From NCBI GenBank assembly GCA_964646605.1, contig CAZYEX010000011.1, positions 1 to 35,709 on the forward strand: 35,709 bases of DNA. The letters are read 5' to 3'. This document shows, one piece after another, positions 18,001-25,365 of the stretch. The stretch's first letter is position 1. The number at the start of each line of letters is the position of its first letter. The notes beneath the pieces were generated by a model. That model did not search any database. It saw only the letters and a list, made by a program, of their open reading frames with translations, and was not told the DNA's origin. Origin of the DNA: SBAX01 sp964646605 (GTDB lineage: Bacteria; Planctomycetota; Phycisphaerae; UBA1845). Made by a program: the position numbers and the translations under genes.

Positions 18001-18386
18001 ATCTGGATGCCGAGGACACCCCACCCGCCGACCGTTTGTCTCTGGCGGCAAGCGAGCGCCCGTCGTCGCCCGCGGGCGACGAACGGCTGGAAATGGCCAT
18101 CGCTGAGTTTCGCCTATCGTTGCCCGATCGTGTTTCGCGGATCGAAGCGGCCATGACCGCCGGAGAACTCGCCCAAGCACGAGAATACCTTCATCAACTT
18201 GTCGGCTCGGGCGGAATTCACGGGTTTCCCGCGGTGTCGGATCAGGCGGCGCGCTTGCTGGCGCTGCTGAAGAATGGAGACAACGGCGAGCGGGCCATGT
18301 CCGTCTTCGGCGATCTGAAGATGCTGGTCGCGTCGGTCGCCCCGCCCTCGGTTCCGGCCAAGGATCAAGTCGGATCGGGCATCTAG
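15060..18386 (+). CDS. Membrane hybrid histidine kinase with three PAS, receiver and Hpt domains
   Basis: An 1108-residue sensor. Order: four predicted membrane helices at about 41-57, 64-78, 84-100 and 116-134 (KdpD-like sensor layout); PAS 1 about 172-285; a coiled coil 285-330; PAS 2 about 332-448; PAS 3 about 458-572; a second helix 572-605. Then comes HisKA with NISHEIRTP and phospho-accepting His615; HATPase with N box NLVSNALKF (729-737), EDTGIG and GAGLGL; a receiver with Asp917 (LLLDIRMPE) and Lys967; and an Hpt domain with HQLVGSGGIHG, His1045. The full His-Asp-His relay within one chain suggests that it passes phosphate to a separate response regulator, none of which is adjacent. 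The start is uncertain: TTG at 15060 or GTG at 15111 (AGG five bases upstream). Both leave every domain intact. Confidence 0.9.
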   Translation: MHAGHHLSSESRVGQATVDGSAAPSASVRRSRVAGSIHWRGALVTLALIVAIELFDRWVAPVTTPVAVLLLAVLYGTFSGGIRVGLVCAGLATAYAVYAFSIPGEPFHFTTEGMSRVGAAAVVSSAIVVFFGSLRNRADRAYEALRGQAVFEAQLAERQKSESELSRQRSEQRTIFHAVPAMIWFKDKENRILRANLPAAQSIGRTVEEVEGRSTYELYPEAAEKYLQDDLDVISSGEPKLGIIEAYPVGTGEKRWIRTDKLPYRDANGSIVGVIVFAVDITEQKRAQEALQHAHDELDRRVQERTRELMLANENLRREIAERQRAEELRHASEERLQQIIDNTTAVIYVKDMEGRYLLVNRRFEQLFHVRREEWAKRTDHDLFPKEAADAFRANDVRVVETGSAVEFEEIAPHDDGPHHYISLKFPLFDTARRAAGVCGISTDISQRKKTEAALLRSEQGLADLFENAAVGIHLVDRTGYILRANKAELAMLGYVREEYVGRHVREFHVDPDIVEEVLARLARGETLRQYEARMRCKNGAIKAVLIDSNVLWQDGEFVHTRCFMNDVTDRRRAEEERRAYTDALEAANKALASAREAAEAANRAKSRFLANISHEIRTPMMAMLGAAELIHALDAPTRSEINQQDIILRNGRHLLSLIDQLLDLSRIEAGKLEVRLGECSLTDLLADVEAVTEPLRRHRPVEFRTHFETPIPDSIHTDRTRLTQAIINLVSNALKFTERGHVHVRVHVDGEAAEPRLTVRVEDTGIGIRPEDRERIFETFTQVEPVSRSASAGAGLGLPIARWIAERLGGTLEVESEYGRGSLFTLRTTTGPLQGVAWLPSVSAETGSAGGRPHPGERNGRRRLRGRVLLAEDARDTRELISFALSRAGVEVTTAEDGRQAVERAAQSAFDLILLDIRMPELDGLSAAGEIRRQGYRAAMIALTASTSHGERGRILGAGFDDIWSKPIALDHLIERVAAYLDAEDTPPADRLSLAASERPSSPAGDERLEMAIAEFRLSLPDRVSRIEAAMTAGELAQAREYLHQLVGSGGIHGFPAVSDQAARLLALLKNGDNGERAMSVFGDLKMLVASVAPPSVPAKDQVGSGI

Positions 18387-18428
18387 GGCAACCCCGTCGG
18401 GACGCCGTCCGTGGGAGCCCCTCCGGCA

Positions 18429-20924
18429 CTATGGGCACGACGCATTGGCCGGGATGGGCGTGCCGTTCCACACCGTCCAATTTTGCGTACCGTTGAGGAC
18501 GTCCACCAAGAACACCGTGTCCGCGGGTGTCACCAGCGTGGACCGGTCGATGTCGCAACTGCGGTCGCTCCACGTCGGCAAGCAATTCCCCAAGAGACAG
18601 CACTCGATATGTTCGGTGATGTCGTCGGCGTCCGCCATGGCCCCGCCGTCCACGTTCGCGGGATGCGAGAAATACTCCACGGAGCTCCCGTCACCGAGGA
18701 ACTCGATCGTCGTGACCTTTCCCATCGGGATTGCGTGGTCGAGCACCAGCTCGTACACGCCCGCGCCGTGGTAGGTTACGGCGTCAATGGTGTTGGGACC
18801 CAAGAGTGAATCCGCGCCCGTTTCGCACAACGAAAAACACTCCTCGGCGTCCGCGACGGGCGGCGACAAGACGATGACGATCGTTTCGCGGCGGCTGCCC
18901 GGAACGCCGGGCGACCCGATCCCTTGGCGGGGCAGGAAGTTGTTCCTCGCATGGGGTTGTCGTGCATCGACGGTGCCGTCGGGCGGCGCCGAGTCCGCGA
19001 TGGTCGCCTTAGGACACGCCTCGCAGGCGTCGTTGATGCCGTTGCCGTCCAGGTCGCCGGCGCAGAGCGATCCCGGCCCCAACCACGTTCCGCCCAGTCC
19101 CAGGCACTGCGATTCGGCGGAAAGACCGCACACGCCGCTCGTCAGGCAGCAGGCGCTCTTGCAGACCCCCACATTGAGGGTGTAGTTGCCCACCCGCCCG
19201 TCGTAACCCGAGACGCGAATGAAGTAGCTCGTGCCTTCGGTGACATCCAGCGTCACACTGGAATTGTTCGGCGGATTGGTCGGGCAACTGTCATCATCGC
19301 AGGCCAGTTGGACTCCGTCACAGGCGTCGAAGACCGAGAGGGTGGTGTCGAACCCGCTGCCGCAAGTGCTGATGTTGACCCGCCCGGTGCAGTCCGCCGT
19401 CCAACAGTGCCACACGTCCAGCGAGTCGTTCTGACTGCACGAACTGACGTCCGTCCCGCTGGAGGCCGTGGTGCGACCGCTGTAGGAGCTGTTGGTCAGA
19501 ACGCGGATGCAATCCGTACACTCGTCGTTGGTGGGCGGCGACACCGGGCAGAGAAACGCCGGACAGGTCTCGCCCAGAAACCACGTGCCGTTCTGCGTGA
19601 CGCAGGCCTCCTCGGTCAACGTGCCAAAGCAGCCTCCATTCACGTTGCAGCAGGCCCCGGTCGGCGGAGCGATGATGTTGCAGCTCAGGTTCATCGTCCC
19701 CGTTCCTTGCAGACCCAGGTAACCGCCGACGCGGATCGTGTAGCACTCGCCTTCCACGACCTCGGCCGTCGCAAAAGACCGAAGCCCGCAGAAATCGTCG
19801 TTGCAGGCGATCGGGTCGACCTCGATCGGGCACTGCCGACACGCCGGATAGACCGCGAACTTGGTGTCATAGCCGCTGTCACACAGATCCACCGCCAGGT
19901 TGCCGCTGCACGTCGCGACGTACCGGAACCAGATGTCGGAGGCGATATCCGAGTAGAGGGCGAACTGGCACAGCGCGGGTTCTTCCGGTCCGTCGGTGCC
20001 CGCTCCGATGGTGCTGAAGTCCGTCGCCCCGTCGAAGACCTGGAGTTGCTCGCGACAATTATCGTTGGGCACGTCGATCGTCTTTTCGATCAGCAGAGTC
20101 AGCCGCACGCCGTTGTACCCCTGGCCTGCGCCCCCCGGAAGTGTAATGGTGGTGACACCGTTCCACGGGTTAAGAAAGAACGCCGAGGCCTCGAGCGGAC
20201 CCAGCTCGACAAGCCCGTTGGTCAGGAACTCGATCGCCGCCGCCACCACAACGTCCGATTCGCCCCACGCCAACGCGTCGTCCAAGCCGATCGAGAAGCA
20301 AGCGTCCGTAAGCGGTACGCCGCCGGATATGAAACCCGCCGGAAACAAATCCGTGCCTGTCGGCGACGAGCTGCGGATGGAAAGGAGCCGCTGTCCGTTG
20401 GGCTCCGCGGAATCGAACTCGATGACCCGCGGGACGGTCCCCAGGAGGTCGGTGCGGATGGGTTCCTCGATACCGTCGAACTTTACGATGTCGTCAGGAG
20501 CGCCGGGGAGTCCAAAGTGGAAAATGTTGAAGCAGGTGATGCCCTGCGGGCCGCCCGCATCAAGGTCCGCGCCGACGCGGTGGTGAACGCTATAGTTCGT
20601 GCCGTCGGGAGCGGCCACGCCGCCCGCCGCGGGTGTCAGTACGTCTCCGAGCACGTGAAGCTGCGCGTCGTTCTCGCAACACGATGTTTGCAGGATGCGC
20701 CCGCCGGTGGCGTGGTCGGTTGCGTTGGGATGAGGTGTCTTGGAATCCTCCGCGGAGGTCATCCGGTCGGGCGGAAGGCGTGAGGCTACTTTGCCTACGC
20801 GACTTGCGGGACGCTCGCCCAGGGCGCTCGGCCCCGCGGACACTCCCAAAGCGAACACCGTCGCCAGGCAAGCGCCGAACCCCACCCCGACGCCCCAAAC
20901 CCGATCTGTCTCTCGGCTTTGCAT
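18429..20924 (-). CDS. Large secreted Cys-rich multidomain protein
   Basis: An 831-residue exported protein. Start ATG 20924, with AAGGGG 10 bases upstream; the signal peptide includes VGVGFGACLATVFALGVSAG. The middle contains two similar beta-sandwich units of the pre-peptidase C-terminal type (DIWFRYVATCSGNLAVDLC and DVWHCWTADCTGRVNISTC, each followed by GYDT/GFDT...AVYPAC/SVFDAC and Y(T/F)IRVGGY/RVSGY). These alternate with Cys motifs GACCNVNGGC...C...NGTW and SACCLTSGVC...C...GGTW, then a calcium-binding DLDGNGINDACEAC. The end has ADADDITEHIECC and DRSTLVTPADTVFLVDVLNG, resembling an EF-hand or dockerin pair, and finishes NASCP. Function is unknown; probably a cell-surface or extracellular binding protein. 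It is convergent with the histidine kinase, and no terminator is visible in the 42-base gap. Confidence 0.75.
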   Translation of the reverse strand: MQSRETDRVWGVGVGFGACLATVFALGVSAGPSALGERPASRVGKVASRLPPDRMTSAEDSKTPHPNATDHATGGRILQTSCCENDAQLHVLGDVLTPAAGGVAAPDGTNYSVHHRVGADLDAGGPQGITCFNIFHFGLPGAPDDIVKFDGIEEPIRTDLLGTVPRVIEFDSAEPNGQRLLSIRSSSPTGTDLFPAGFISGGVPLTDACFSIGLDDALAWGESDVVVAAAIEFLTNGLVELGPLEASAFFLNPWNGVTTITLPGGAGQGYNGVRLTLLIEKTIDVPNDNCREQLQVFDGATDFSTIGAGTDGPEEPALCQFALYSDIASDIWFRYVATCSGNLAVDLCDSGYDTKFAVYPACRQCPIEVDPIACNDDFCGLRSFATAEVVEGECYTIRVGGYLGLQGTGTMNLSCNIIAPPTGACCNVNGGCFGTLTEEACVTQNGTWFLGETCPAFLCPVSPPTNDECTDCIRVLTNSSYSGRTTASSGTDVSSCSQNDSLDVWHCWTADCTGRVNISTCGSGFDTTLSVFDACDGVQLACDDDSCPTNPPNNSSVTLDVTEGTSYFIRVSGYDGRVGNYTLNVGVCKSACCLTSGVCGLSAESQCLGLGGTWLGPGSLCAGDLDGNGINDACEACPKATIADSAPPDGTVDARQPHARNNFLPRQGIGSPGVPGSRRETIVIVLSPPVADAEECFSLCETGADSLLGPNTIDAVTYHGAGVYELVLDHAIPMGKVTTIEFLGDGSSVEYFSHPANVDGGAMADADDITEHIECCLLGNCLPTWSDRSCDIDRSTLVTPADTVFLVDVLNGTQNWTVWNGTPIPANASCP

Positions 20925-21292
20925 CTTCCCATCCCCTTCAGCCTTGGGCGACTTTGACGGGACCTCTGTCCGACGCCGTCCGTCCACTCGCCCAACGACG
21001 ACCCCCAACCCCGCTCATCTGTCGGCGCGCACGCCAGCCCGATAAGCCGAGCCGTCGTTCGCCGCCTGTCATATATTACCAGCAGGTTGGCTGGATTCCA
21101 CCCGATGCCCGACGGCGTGACGAATGGGCTCGCGGTTCGTAGCTCGACGCCGCGTTTCACGACCTGTTTCTGCCGTTTGTCGTTTGAGGCTGAAAGCCGT
21201 AGCATCTACGCCCGATATTCAACCAAGGGGCCGACAGCGACGGAAGCCCTAGCCGCATGGCGGCGATAACGGCGCGGAATCAGGGAGATTCA
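20925..21292. other. Divergent intergenic region
   Basis: A 368-base gap between the divergent secreted-protein gene and the SppA-like gene. A weak sigma-70-like pair TTGTCG (21177-21182), 17 bases, TAGCAT (21200-21205) could serve the rightward gene. An AT-rich CATATATTACC tract at 21069-21079 is the other candidate regulatory spot. I see no RNA gene or conserved structure here. Confidence 0.3.
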
Positions 21293-22306
21293 ATGATCGG
21301 ACCGATCCAAAAACACGGAATCCGTAAACCCGGGAAGCCGGGATGGTTCGCCTCGGTCTCCTGCCTTTTGCTTGCCGCCGGTTGTTCCGCACCCAGCCTG
21401 CTGATCACGCCGGTCAGCGGCCGCCGCACGCTGGTAGAGACCGAGCTTTCCCGCGATTCGTTCTTTGCCCGCGACAAGATCGCCTTGCTGGACGTGACCG
21501 GGGTCATCCAAAACGCGGAGTCGGGCGGCCTTTTCAGCGCGGGCGAGCACCCGGTCAGCTTGCTCTTGGAACAGCTCGACAAGGCCCGCCGCGACCCGCG
21601 GGTCAAAGCCGTCATCCTCCGCATCAACTCCCCCGGCGGAACCGTGGTGGCCAGCGAACTCATGCACGATGAGATCACCCATTTTCGCAAGAGCGGAAAA
21701 CCCGTGATCGCGGTGATGATGGACGTAGCCGCCAGCGGCGGATACTACGTCGCCTGTGCATGTGACGAGATCGTGGCACAACCCTCTACGGTCACGGGCA
21801 GCATCGGGGTCATCATGCTCCTGGTGGACGTGACCGGCACGATGAACCTCATCGGCGTCAAGACCGACGCGATCACGTCCGGCGTACATAAAGACAGCGG
21901 CTCGCCGTTTCGGACGATGAGACCGGAGGAACGGCAACTTTTCGAGGGCGTGGTCGAGGACATGTACGAGCGGTTCGTGAGAGTCGTGGACGCCGGCCGC
22001 CCCTCGCTGGATGAGGCCAAGGTCCGAGCGCTCGCCGACGGGCGCATCTACACCGCCGGTCAGGCCCTCGAAACAGGCCTCATCGACCGCATCGCGTCAC
22101 TACGTGACACCATCGAGGCAACAAAAAAGAGAATCGGCGCCGAAAACGTCCGCCTCGTCGCCTACCATCGCGCCCACGACTATCGACCCAACTACTACGC
22201 CCAGTCCCCCCCGCCGCCGGTGAACGTGAACCTGCTCAATCTCCAAGTGCCAAGCGCCTTTCCCCCTCCCCCGCGGTTCCTGTACCTGTGGCATCCGGGC
22301 TCTTGA
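21293..22306 (+). CDS. sppA: SppA-family S49 serine peptidase, lipoprotein
   Basis: A 337-residue S49 peptidase, the half-length form of signal peptide peptidase A that trims cleaved signal peptides and membrane proteins. It starts with a lipoprotein signal: basic N-terminus, then LLLAAGC with Cys31 as the lipid site. Catalytic parts: nucleophile Ser148 in DVAASGGYYVA, general base Lys200 in SGVHKDSGSPFR, oxyanion-region SPGG (113-116), GSIGVIM (169-175) and the C-terminal DGRIYTAGQALETGLID. The ATG at 21293 was chosen for the AGGGAG six bases before it; the in-frame ATG at 21257 would spoil the lipoprotein signal. The C-terminus is Pro-rich and overlaps the converging minus-strand frame by 112 bases, a sign that the latter's end is not original. 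Confidence 0.88.
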   Translation: MIGPIQKHGIRKPGKPGWFASVSCLLLAAGCSAPSLLITPVSGRRTLVETELSRDSFFARDKIALLDVTGVIQNAESGGLFSAGEHPVSLLLEQLDKARRDPRVKAVILRINSPGGTVVASELMHDEITHFRKSGKPVIAVMMDVAASGGYYVACACDEIVAQPSTVTGSIGVIMLLVDVTGTMNLIGVKTDAITSGVHKDSGSPFRTMRPEERQLFEGVVEDMYERFVRVVDAGRPSLDEAKVRALADGRIYTAGQALETGLIDRIASLRDTIEATKKRIGAENVRLVAYHRAHDYRPNYYAQSPPPPVNVNLLNLQVPSAFPPPPRFLYLWHPGS

Positions 22307-23883
22307 GCTTCCCTTCCCCAGCCGGGGCCTCGCAGAGTGTGGGATAACGATGTTCCTCGTGGAACATGGATTGTTACAAACGAACCGGGCGCGCGCGGAG
22401 GGCCGACCCAGCGGGCGCAGCCAGCGCTCTCGCCGGTGGCCGAGCAGATTGCGGCCTCGAAGGCGGAGAAGTCGGGCGGAGGAAACTGCGGGGCGTTGGG
22501 CGGTTGCGGATCCTGCAACTCAACGGATCGCACGTGAATTGCCCGCAGGGCGCTCGTCGCCGACGGCAGAGAGAGGGAAAGGTACCGGTTTCTTGGGGTG
22601 TTGCCCCATTCGGGCTGAACCGAACCTCCGTCAACCCATACTCCGCAAATGCGCGCGCACGGTCCGAACTGGGCGATCTGAATGTTCGGGGGGAGCGGTT
22701 CGCCGGGTGCAAGGGCGTTGCCGCAGATATTACCGTCGAATGTCCCGGAAAACACAAGCGACCCTGCGCCAAAAATTTCCACGGATGCGCTCACGGTCGC
22801 ATCCACGAAAGTCGCCTGCCCGGTGAAATGCGTGTCAGGTTCAAATTGCTCTTTTCCGAGTGTGACAATCCCACTTACAGTGCCACCATTGATGACACTG
22901 CCAGCGCCGCCGCCGCGCAGGAGTAGTTCCCCAACCGCACTCACGCCAACACCGTTCAAGTCGATGACGCCGGTCGCTGTTAACTCATTGTGGACCCTGA
23001 TACTCGCGTCGTTGACTCCGCCGAGGAATTGCAGCGTTCCCGCCAACTGCCCGTCCCCTGGGCTGGAACCGAAGTCCATCTCGTGATCCGATCCACTCAT
23101 GTCGCCGAAGCTCACGAACCCCGTCTGGGTTATTCCGCTGGGAAAAAACAGGGTGAAGCGCCCGTCTTGTATTTCGGACACCGTAAACGACCCGGACATC
23201 GGTTCGAATACGCGCATCCCGGAATCGCCCGTCGCGGTTTCGACGCTGACAGTGCCGGCGAGTCTGACGATCGTGGAGGATTGCGCGAGCTCATGGATGG
23301 TGATGTTCCCTGACGCCTCTCCACCAATAGTGAGGCCAATCACCTTGTGGAGCGTCATATCGGCGGTCACGTTGCCTGCTATGTGCAACTCAGCCTCCCC
23401 ACCGTTCCCCGAGGCATCCGGCTGGACGACCACGTCCTCGAGCAAATCGCCCAGCATCCACGCGTTCGGAATGTTCGAATGGTTGCCGGAACTCGTCGGG
23501 ACCAGAGTGATCGCTCTGACGGTTCGAGCGCCGGGGTGCGCGTTCCCGAGCTCGTCCAACGGGGTCGCGACGCTTACGCCGAAGTTCTGCGCCGCGGGGG
23601 AGGAAATCACCCCGATGTCCCCGAGACCGTCGGGGTTGTCCGGGTCGGTGGACCAAATACGCCACGTGAGGCTGCCCGTCTCCAATTGCACGTCCGGGAA
23701 TTCTGGGCTTGCCGGGGCTTCGACCTTGACGAAATAGTCGATGTTCGCCGCAGGCGTGCCCGGTTCGTCCCAAGCCAGATGGATCGTGGGATCAGCGGCA
23801 AACCCGTCGACGCCGCCCAGCGCCATCGCGATGGCGACAGCGGTCAGGGGGATTTGGTTGAATCGGAAATATCGTGGCTTCAT
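22195..23883 (-). CDS. Secreted protein with planctomycete choice-of-tail domain, 3' end rewritten
   Basis: A 562-residue exported protein. The ATG at 23883 has GGAG seven bases upstream and a signal peptide ending near GGVDGFAA. The mature part is rich in beta-strands with Gly turns (AGNVTADMTL, GTVSVETATGDSG, NGGTVSGIVTLG), suggesting a beta-helix. Near the end comes the block NRYLSLSLP...ALRAIHVRSVEL...PPPDFSAFEA...GCARWVGPP. The protease at 27731 has the same block and continues there into a dockerin-like and Cys-rich tail. Here the match stops after GCARWVGPP (about 22390). The last 60 or so residues are Arg/Gly-rich and read antisense into the sppA 3' end, so the original C-terminus has probably been deleted. 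Function unknown. Confidence 0.6.
   Translation of the reverse strand: MKPRYFRFNQIPLTAVAIAMALGGVDGFAADPTIHLAWDEPGTPAANIDYFVKVEAPASPEFPDVQLETGSLTWRIWSTDPDNPDGLGDIGVISSPAAQNFGVSVATPLDELGNAHPGARTVRAITLVPTSSGNHSNIPNAWMLGDLLEDVVVQPDASGNGGEAELHIAGNVTADMTLHKVIGLTIGGEASGNITIHELAQSSTIVRLAGTVSVETATGDSGMRVFEPMSGSFTVSEIQDGRFTLFFPSGITQTGFVSFGDMSGSDHEMDFGSSPGDGQLAGTLQFLGGVNDASIRVHNELTATGVIDLNGVGVSAVGELLLRGGGAGSVINGGTVSGIVTLGKEQFEPDTHFTGQATFVDATVSASVEIFGAGSLVFSGTFDGNICGNALAPGEPLPPNIQIAQFGPCARICGVWVDGGSVQPEWGNTPRNRYLSLSLPSATSALRAIHVRSVELQDPQPPNAPQFPPPDFSAFEAAICSATGESAGCARWVGPPRAPGSFVTIHVPRGTSLSHTLRGPGWGREAQEPGCHRYRNRGGGGKALGTWRLSRFTFTGGGGDWA
22351..22366. other. parS-like 16-bp palindrome
   Basis: TGTTCCTCGTGGAACA matches the chromosomal parS form TGTTCCACGTGGAACA at 15 of 16 positions; the difference is the central A to T. 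It lies just past the sppA stop, inside the presumably non-original 3' end of the converging frame. ParB binds such sites to start chromosome segregation; one mismatch at a conserved central position makes binding uncertain. Confidence 0.3.
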
Positions 23884-23918
23884 GTGCAACTCCGCGTCCG
23901 CAGGTTTCTGGAAGGGGA

Positions 23919-23947
23919 TTGACATTGGTACTCGGGTAGTTGATAAT
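23919..23947 (+). promoter_or_regulatory. Strong sigma-70 promoter of the PEP-CTERM operon
   Basis: Consensus TTGACA (23919-23924), a 17-base spacer and GATAAT (23942-23947). Transcription would start near 23954, giving an 18-base leader with an AGGGGGG ribosome-binding site before the ATG at 23972. A second TTGACA reads leftward at 23961-23956 and could belong to the divergent gene at 23883, though its -10 box is poor. Confidence 0.7.
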
Positions 23948-23971
23948 GCTAGGGCTGTCAAGGGGGGAATC

Positions 23972-24649
23972 ATGCTGACGCGATCGCTTTGGATCTTCTT
24001 TCTTCTGGGCTGCGCCACAAGTTTCGGTGGGATAATAGTTTATGAAGGAAATGCGCTGCCTGAAAGCGATGGGTGGGAACGACTGGGAACGTTCGATGCC
24101 GAGCGATCGCTTGAAGATGGATGGTTCTACCACGGCGTGTCCACGCCCGGACAGTTGGATGCATATCAGCGCTCATTAGGCGAATTCGGGGGTGCCGCGG
24201 AGTTCTTTGTTGAATGGCGTGTAGAGACGGATGCCGATCCGTCGCTTCTCGATTCTAACTTCACGCCCGTCGTGTTGGCGCTCGGAGGCACGAGCTTCGC
24301 GCATTACCACGTCACCCTGACCGACGGGCGCGCAGTTCTCAACAGAAGTAATTTTGTTCCGTCGGTTTATGTTTCAGTAGAGGTCGGTGAGCCGCACGTA
24401 TATCGTATCGAATTGTTTGGCGACCAGTTCTTCAGGTGGCTGATAGATGGGACCGTTGTCGATTCCGGCGTTCCAGTTGCTGCATACCCGACCGCTGGAT
24501 CAGAGATCGCGTGGGGTGTCCGGGACTTTGATCCTGGGCATACTGCGCGATGGGACTACATCCGCTACGGCGCGATCCCCGAACCTGCGACGGGCGTTCT
24601 GCTTCTCGCGGGTGCGTTTCTCCTGCGACGAGGCACCAGACGGTCGTGA
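23972..24649 (+). CDS. PEP-CTERM exported protein, first of three
   Basis: A 225-residue protein. The signal peptide MLTRSLWIFFLLGCATSFGG leads, a globular beta-rich domain follows (about 25-195), and the tail IPEPATGVLLLAGAFLLRRGTRRS is a textbook PEP-CTERM signal: PEP motif, hydrophobic helix, Arg cluster. Proteins with this tail are processed by an exosortase and delivered to the outside or the extracellular matrix. No exosortase gene lies in the window, so it must be encoded elsewhere. The domain contains HVYRIELFGDQFFRWLIDGTVV, like the ligand-facing strands of concanavalin/LamG-type folds. ATG 23972 has a strong ribosome-binding site. Its stop overlaps the next start (GTGA). It is a paralogue of the next gene. 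Confidence 0.85.
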   Translation: MLTRSLWIFFLLGCATSFGGIIVYEGNALPESDGWERLGTFDAERSLEDGWFYHGVSTPGQLDAYQRSLGEFGGAAEFFVEWRVETDADPSLLDSNFTPVVLALGGTSFAHYHVTLTDGRAVLNRSNFVPSVYVSVEVGEPHVYRIELFGDQFFRWLIDGTVVDSGVPVAAYPTAGSEIAWGVRDFDPGHTARWDYIRYGAIPEPATGVLLLAGAFLLRRGTRRS

Positions 24650-25365
24650 CTTCGGTGGTTTTCTCAATCCTCCCATTGTTCTTCGAAGGCGTCGTTACCT
24701 ACGAAGGTGACACGCTTCCTGAAACCGTCGGCTGGACCCGGGAACCATTTGGCTTTCCCGAACGGGTTCTTGACGACGGCGAGCTGGTTCAAACTTTCGA
24801 CGCGTTGGGGGACCGAGATGCGTATCGTCGATCTTTGGCCGATTTCTCGGGCGCGAGCGCATTCTTTGCGGAATGGCGGGTGCAATCGGATGCCCCTGGG
24901 TCGCTTCTCGATCTGAGCCAGATTCCGACCTCCTTCGTCCTGGGTGGAAGCGGCGCGGCGTTCTATCATGTCGTGATAACCGAGGATCGTGTCCAGTTCC
25001 TTCGGGATACTTTCATTCCTCTCATTTTCGCGGACATCGACCCGTCGATGCCGCACACCTACCGACTTGAACTACTGGGCGATTCTTCTTACAAATTCTT
25101 GATCGACGGGCAGCTCGTTGATCACGGCGTGCCGGAAGGCCCTTATCCCTACGAGGATGCCAGGATCGTCTGGGGTGCCCGCTTCTATGAGCCGAGTCAA
25201 ACGGTTGAGTGGGATTACGTCCGCTACGGGGCGGTTCCGGAACCGGCGACAGGTGCGTTTCTCGTCGTCGCGCTCCTGGGCGTTGCAAGTCTGCGATTAC
25301 GGCCTGCGCGGCGCGGGATGCCCCGCGCGGTGAAAGGACGGAGCCGGAGAGGAGCCGTTGCATGA
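24646..25365 (+). CDS. PEP-CTERM exported protein, second of three (tandem paralogue)
   Basis: A 239-residue paralogue of the preceding protein. Shared marks in the same order: YEGDTLPE, DAYRRSLADFSGA..FFAEWRV, SLLD, FVLGG, FYHVVIT, HTYRLELLGD..FLIDGQLVDHGVP, VEWDYVRYGAVPEPATG. The C-terminus is VPEPATG, a hydrophobic stretch and a long Arg-rich end (RLRPARRGMPRAVKGRSRR), longer than usual for PEP-CTERM. The GTG start at 24646 gives a 4-base overlap with the preceding stop and a short signal peptide (VTSVVFSILPLFFEG); a longer open frame upstream is antisense-like and lacks a signal. The pair looks like a tandem duplication, with the second copy relying on coupling for translation. Confidence 0.8.
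   Translation: MTSVVFSILPLFFEGVVTYEGDTLPETVGWTREPFGFPERVLDDGELVQTFDALGDRDAYRRSLADFSGASAFFAEWRVQSDAPGSLLDLSQIPTSFVLGGSGAAFYHVVITEDRVQFLRDTFIPLIFADIDPSMPHTYRLELLGDSSYKFLIDGQLVDHGVPEGPYPYEDARIVWGARFYEPSQTVEWDYVRYGAVPEPATGAFLVVALLGVASLRLRPARRGMPRAVKGRSRRGAVA

Noticed and set aside
18924..20783. A 619-codon plus-strand open frame
   Set aside because: Entirely antisense to the Cys-rich secreted gene; composition is that of a high-GC shadow frame, and no motif is seen.
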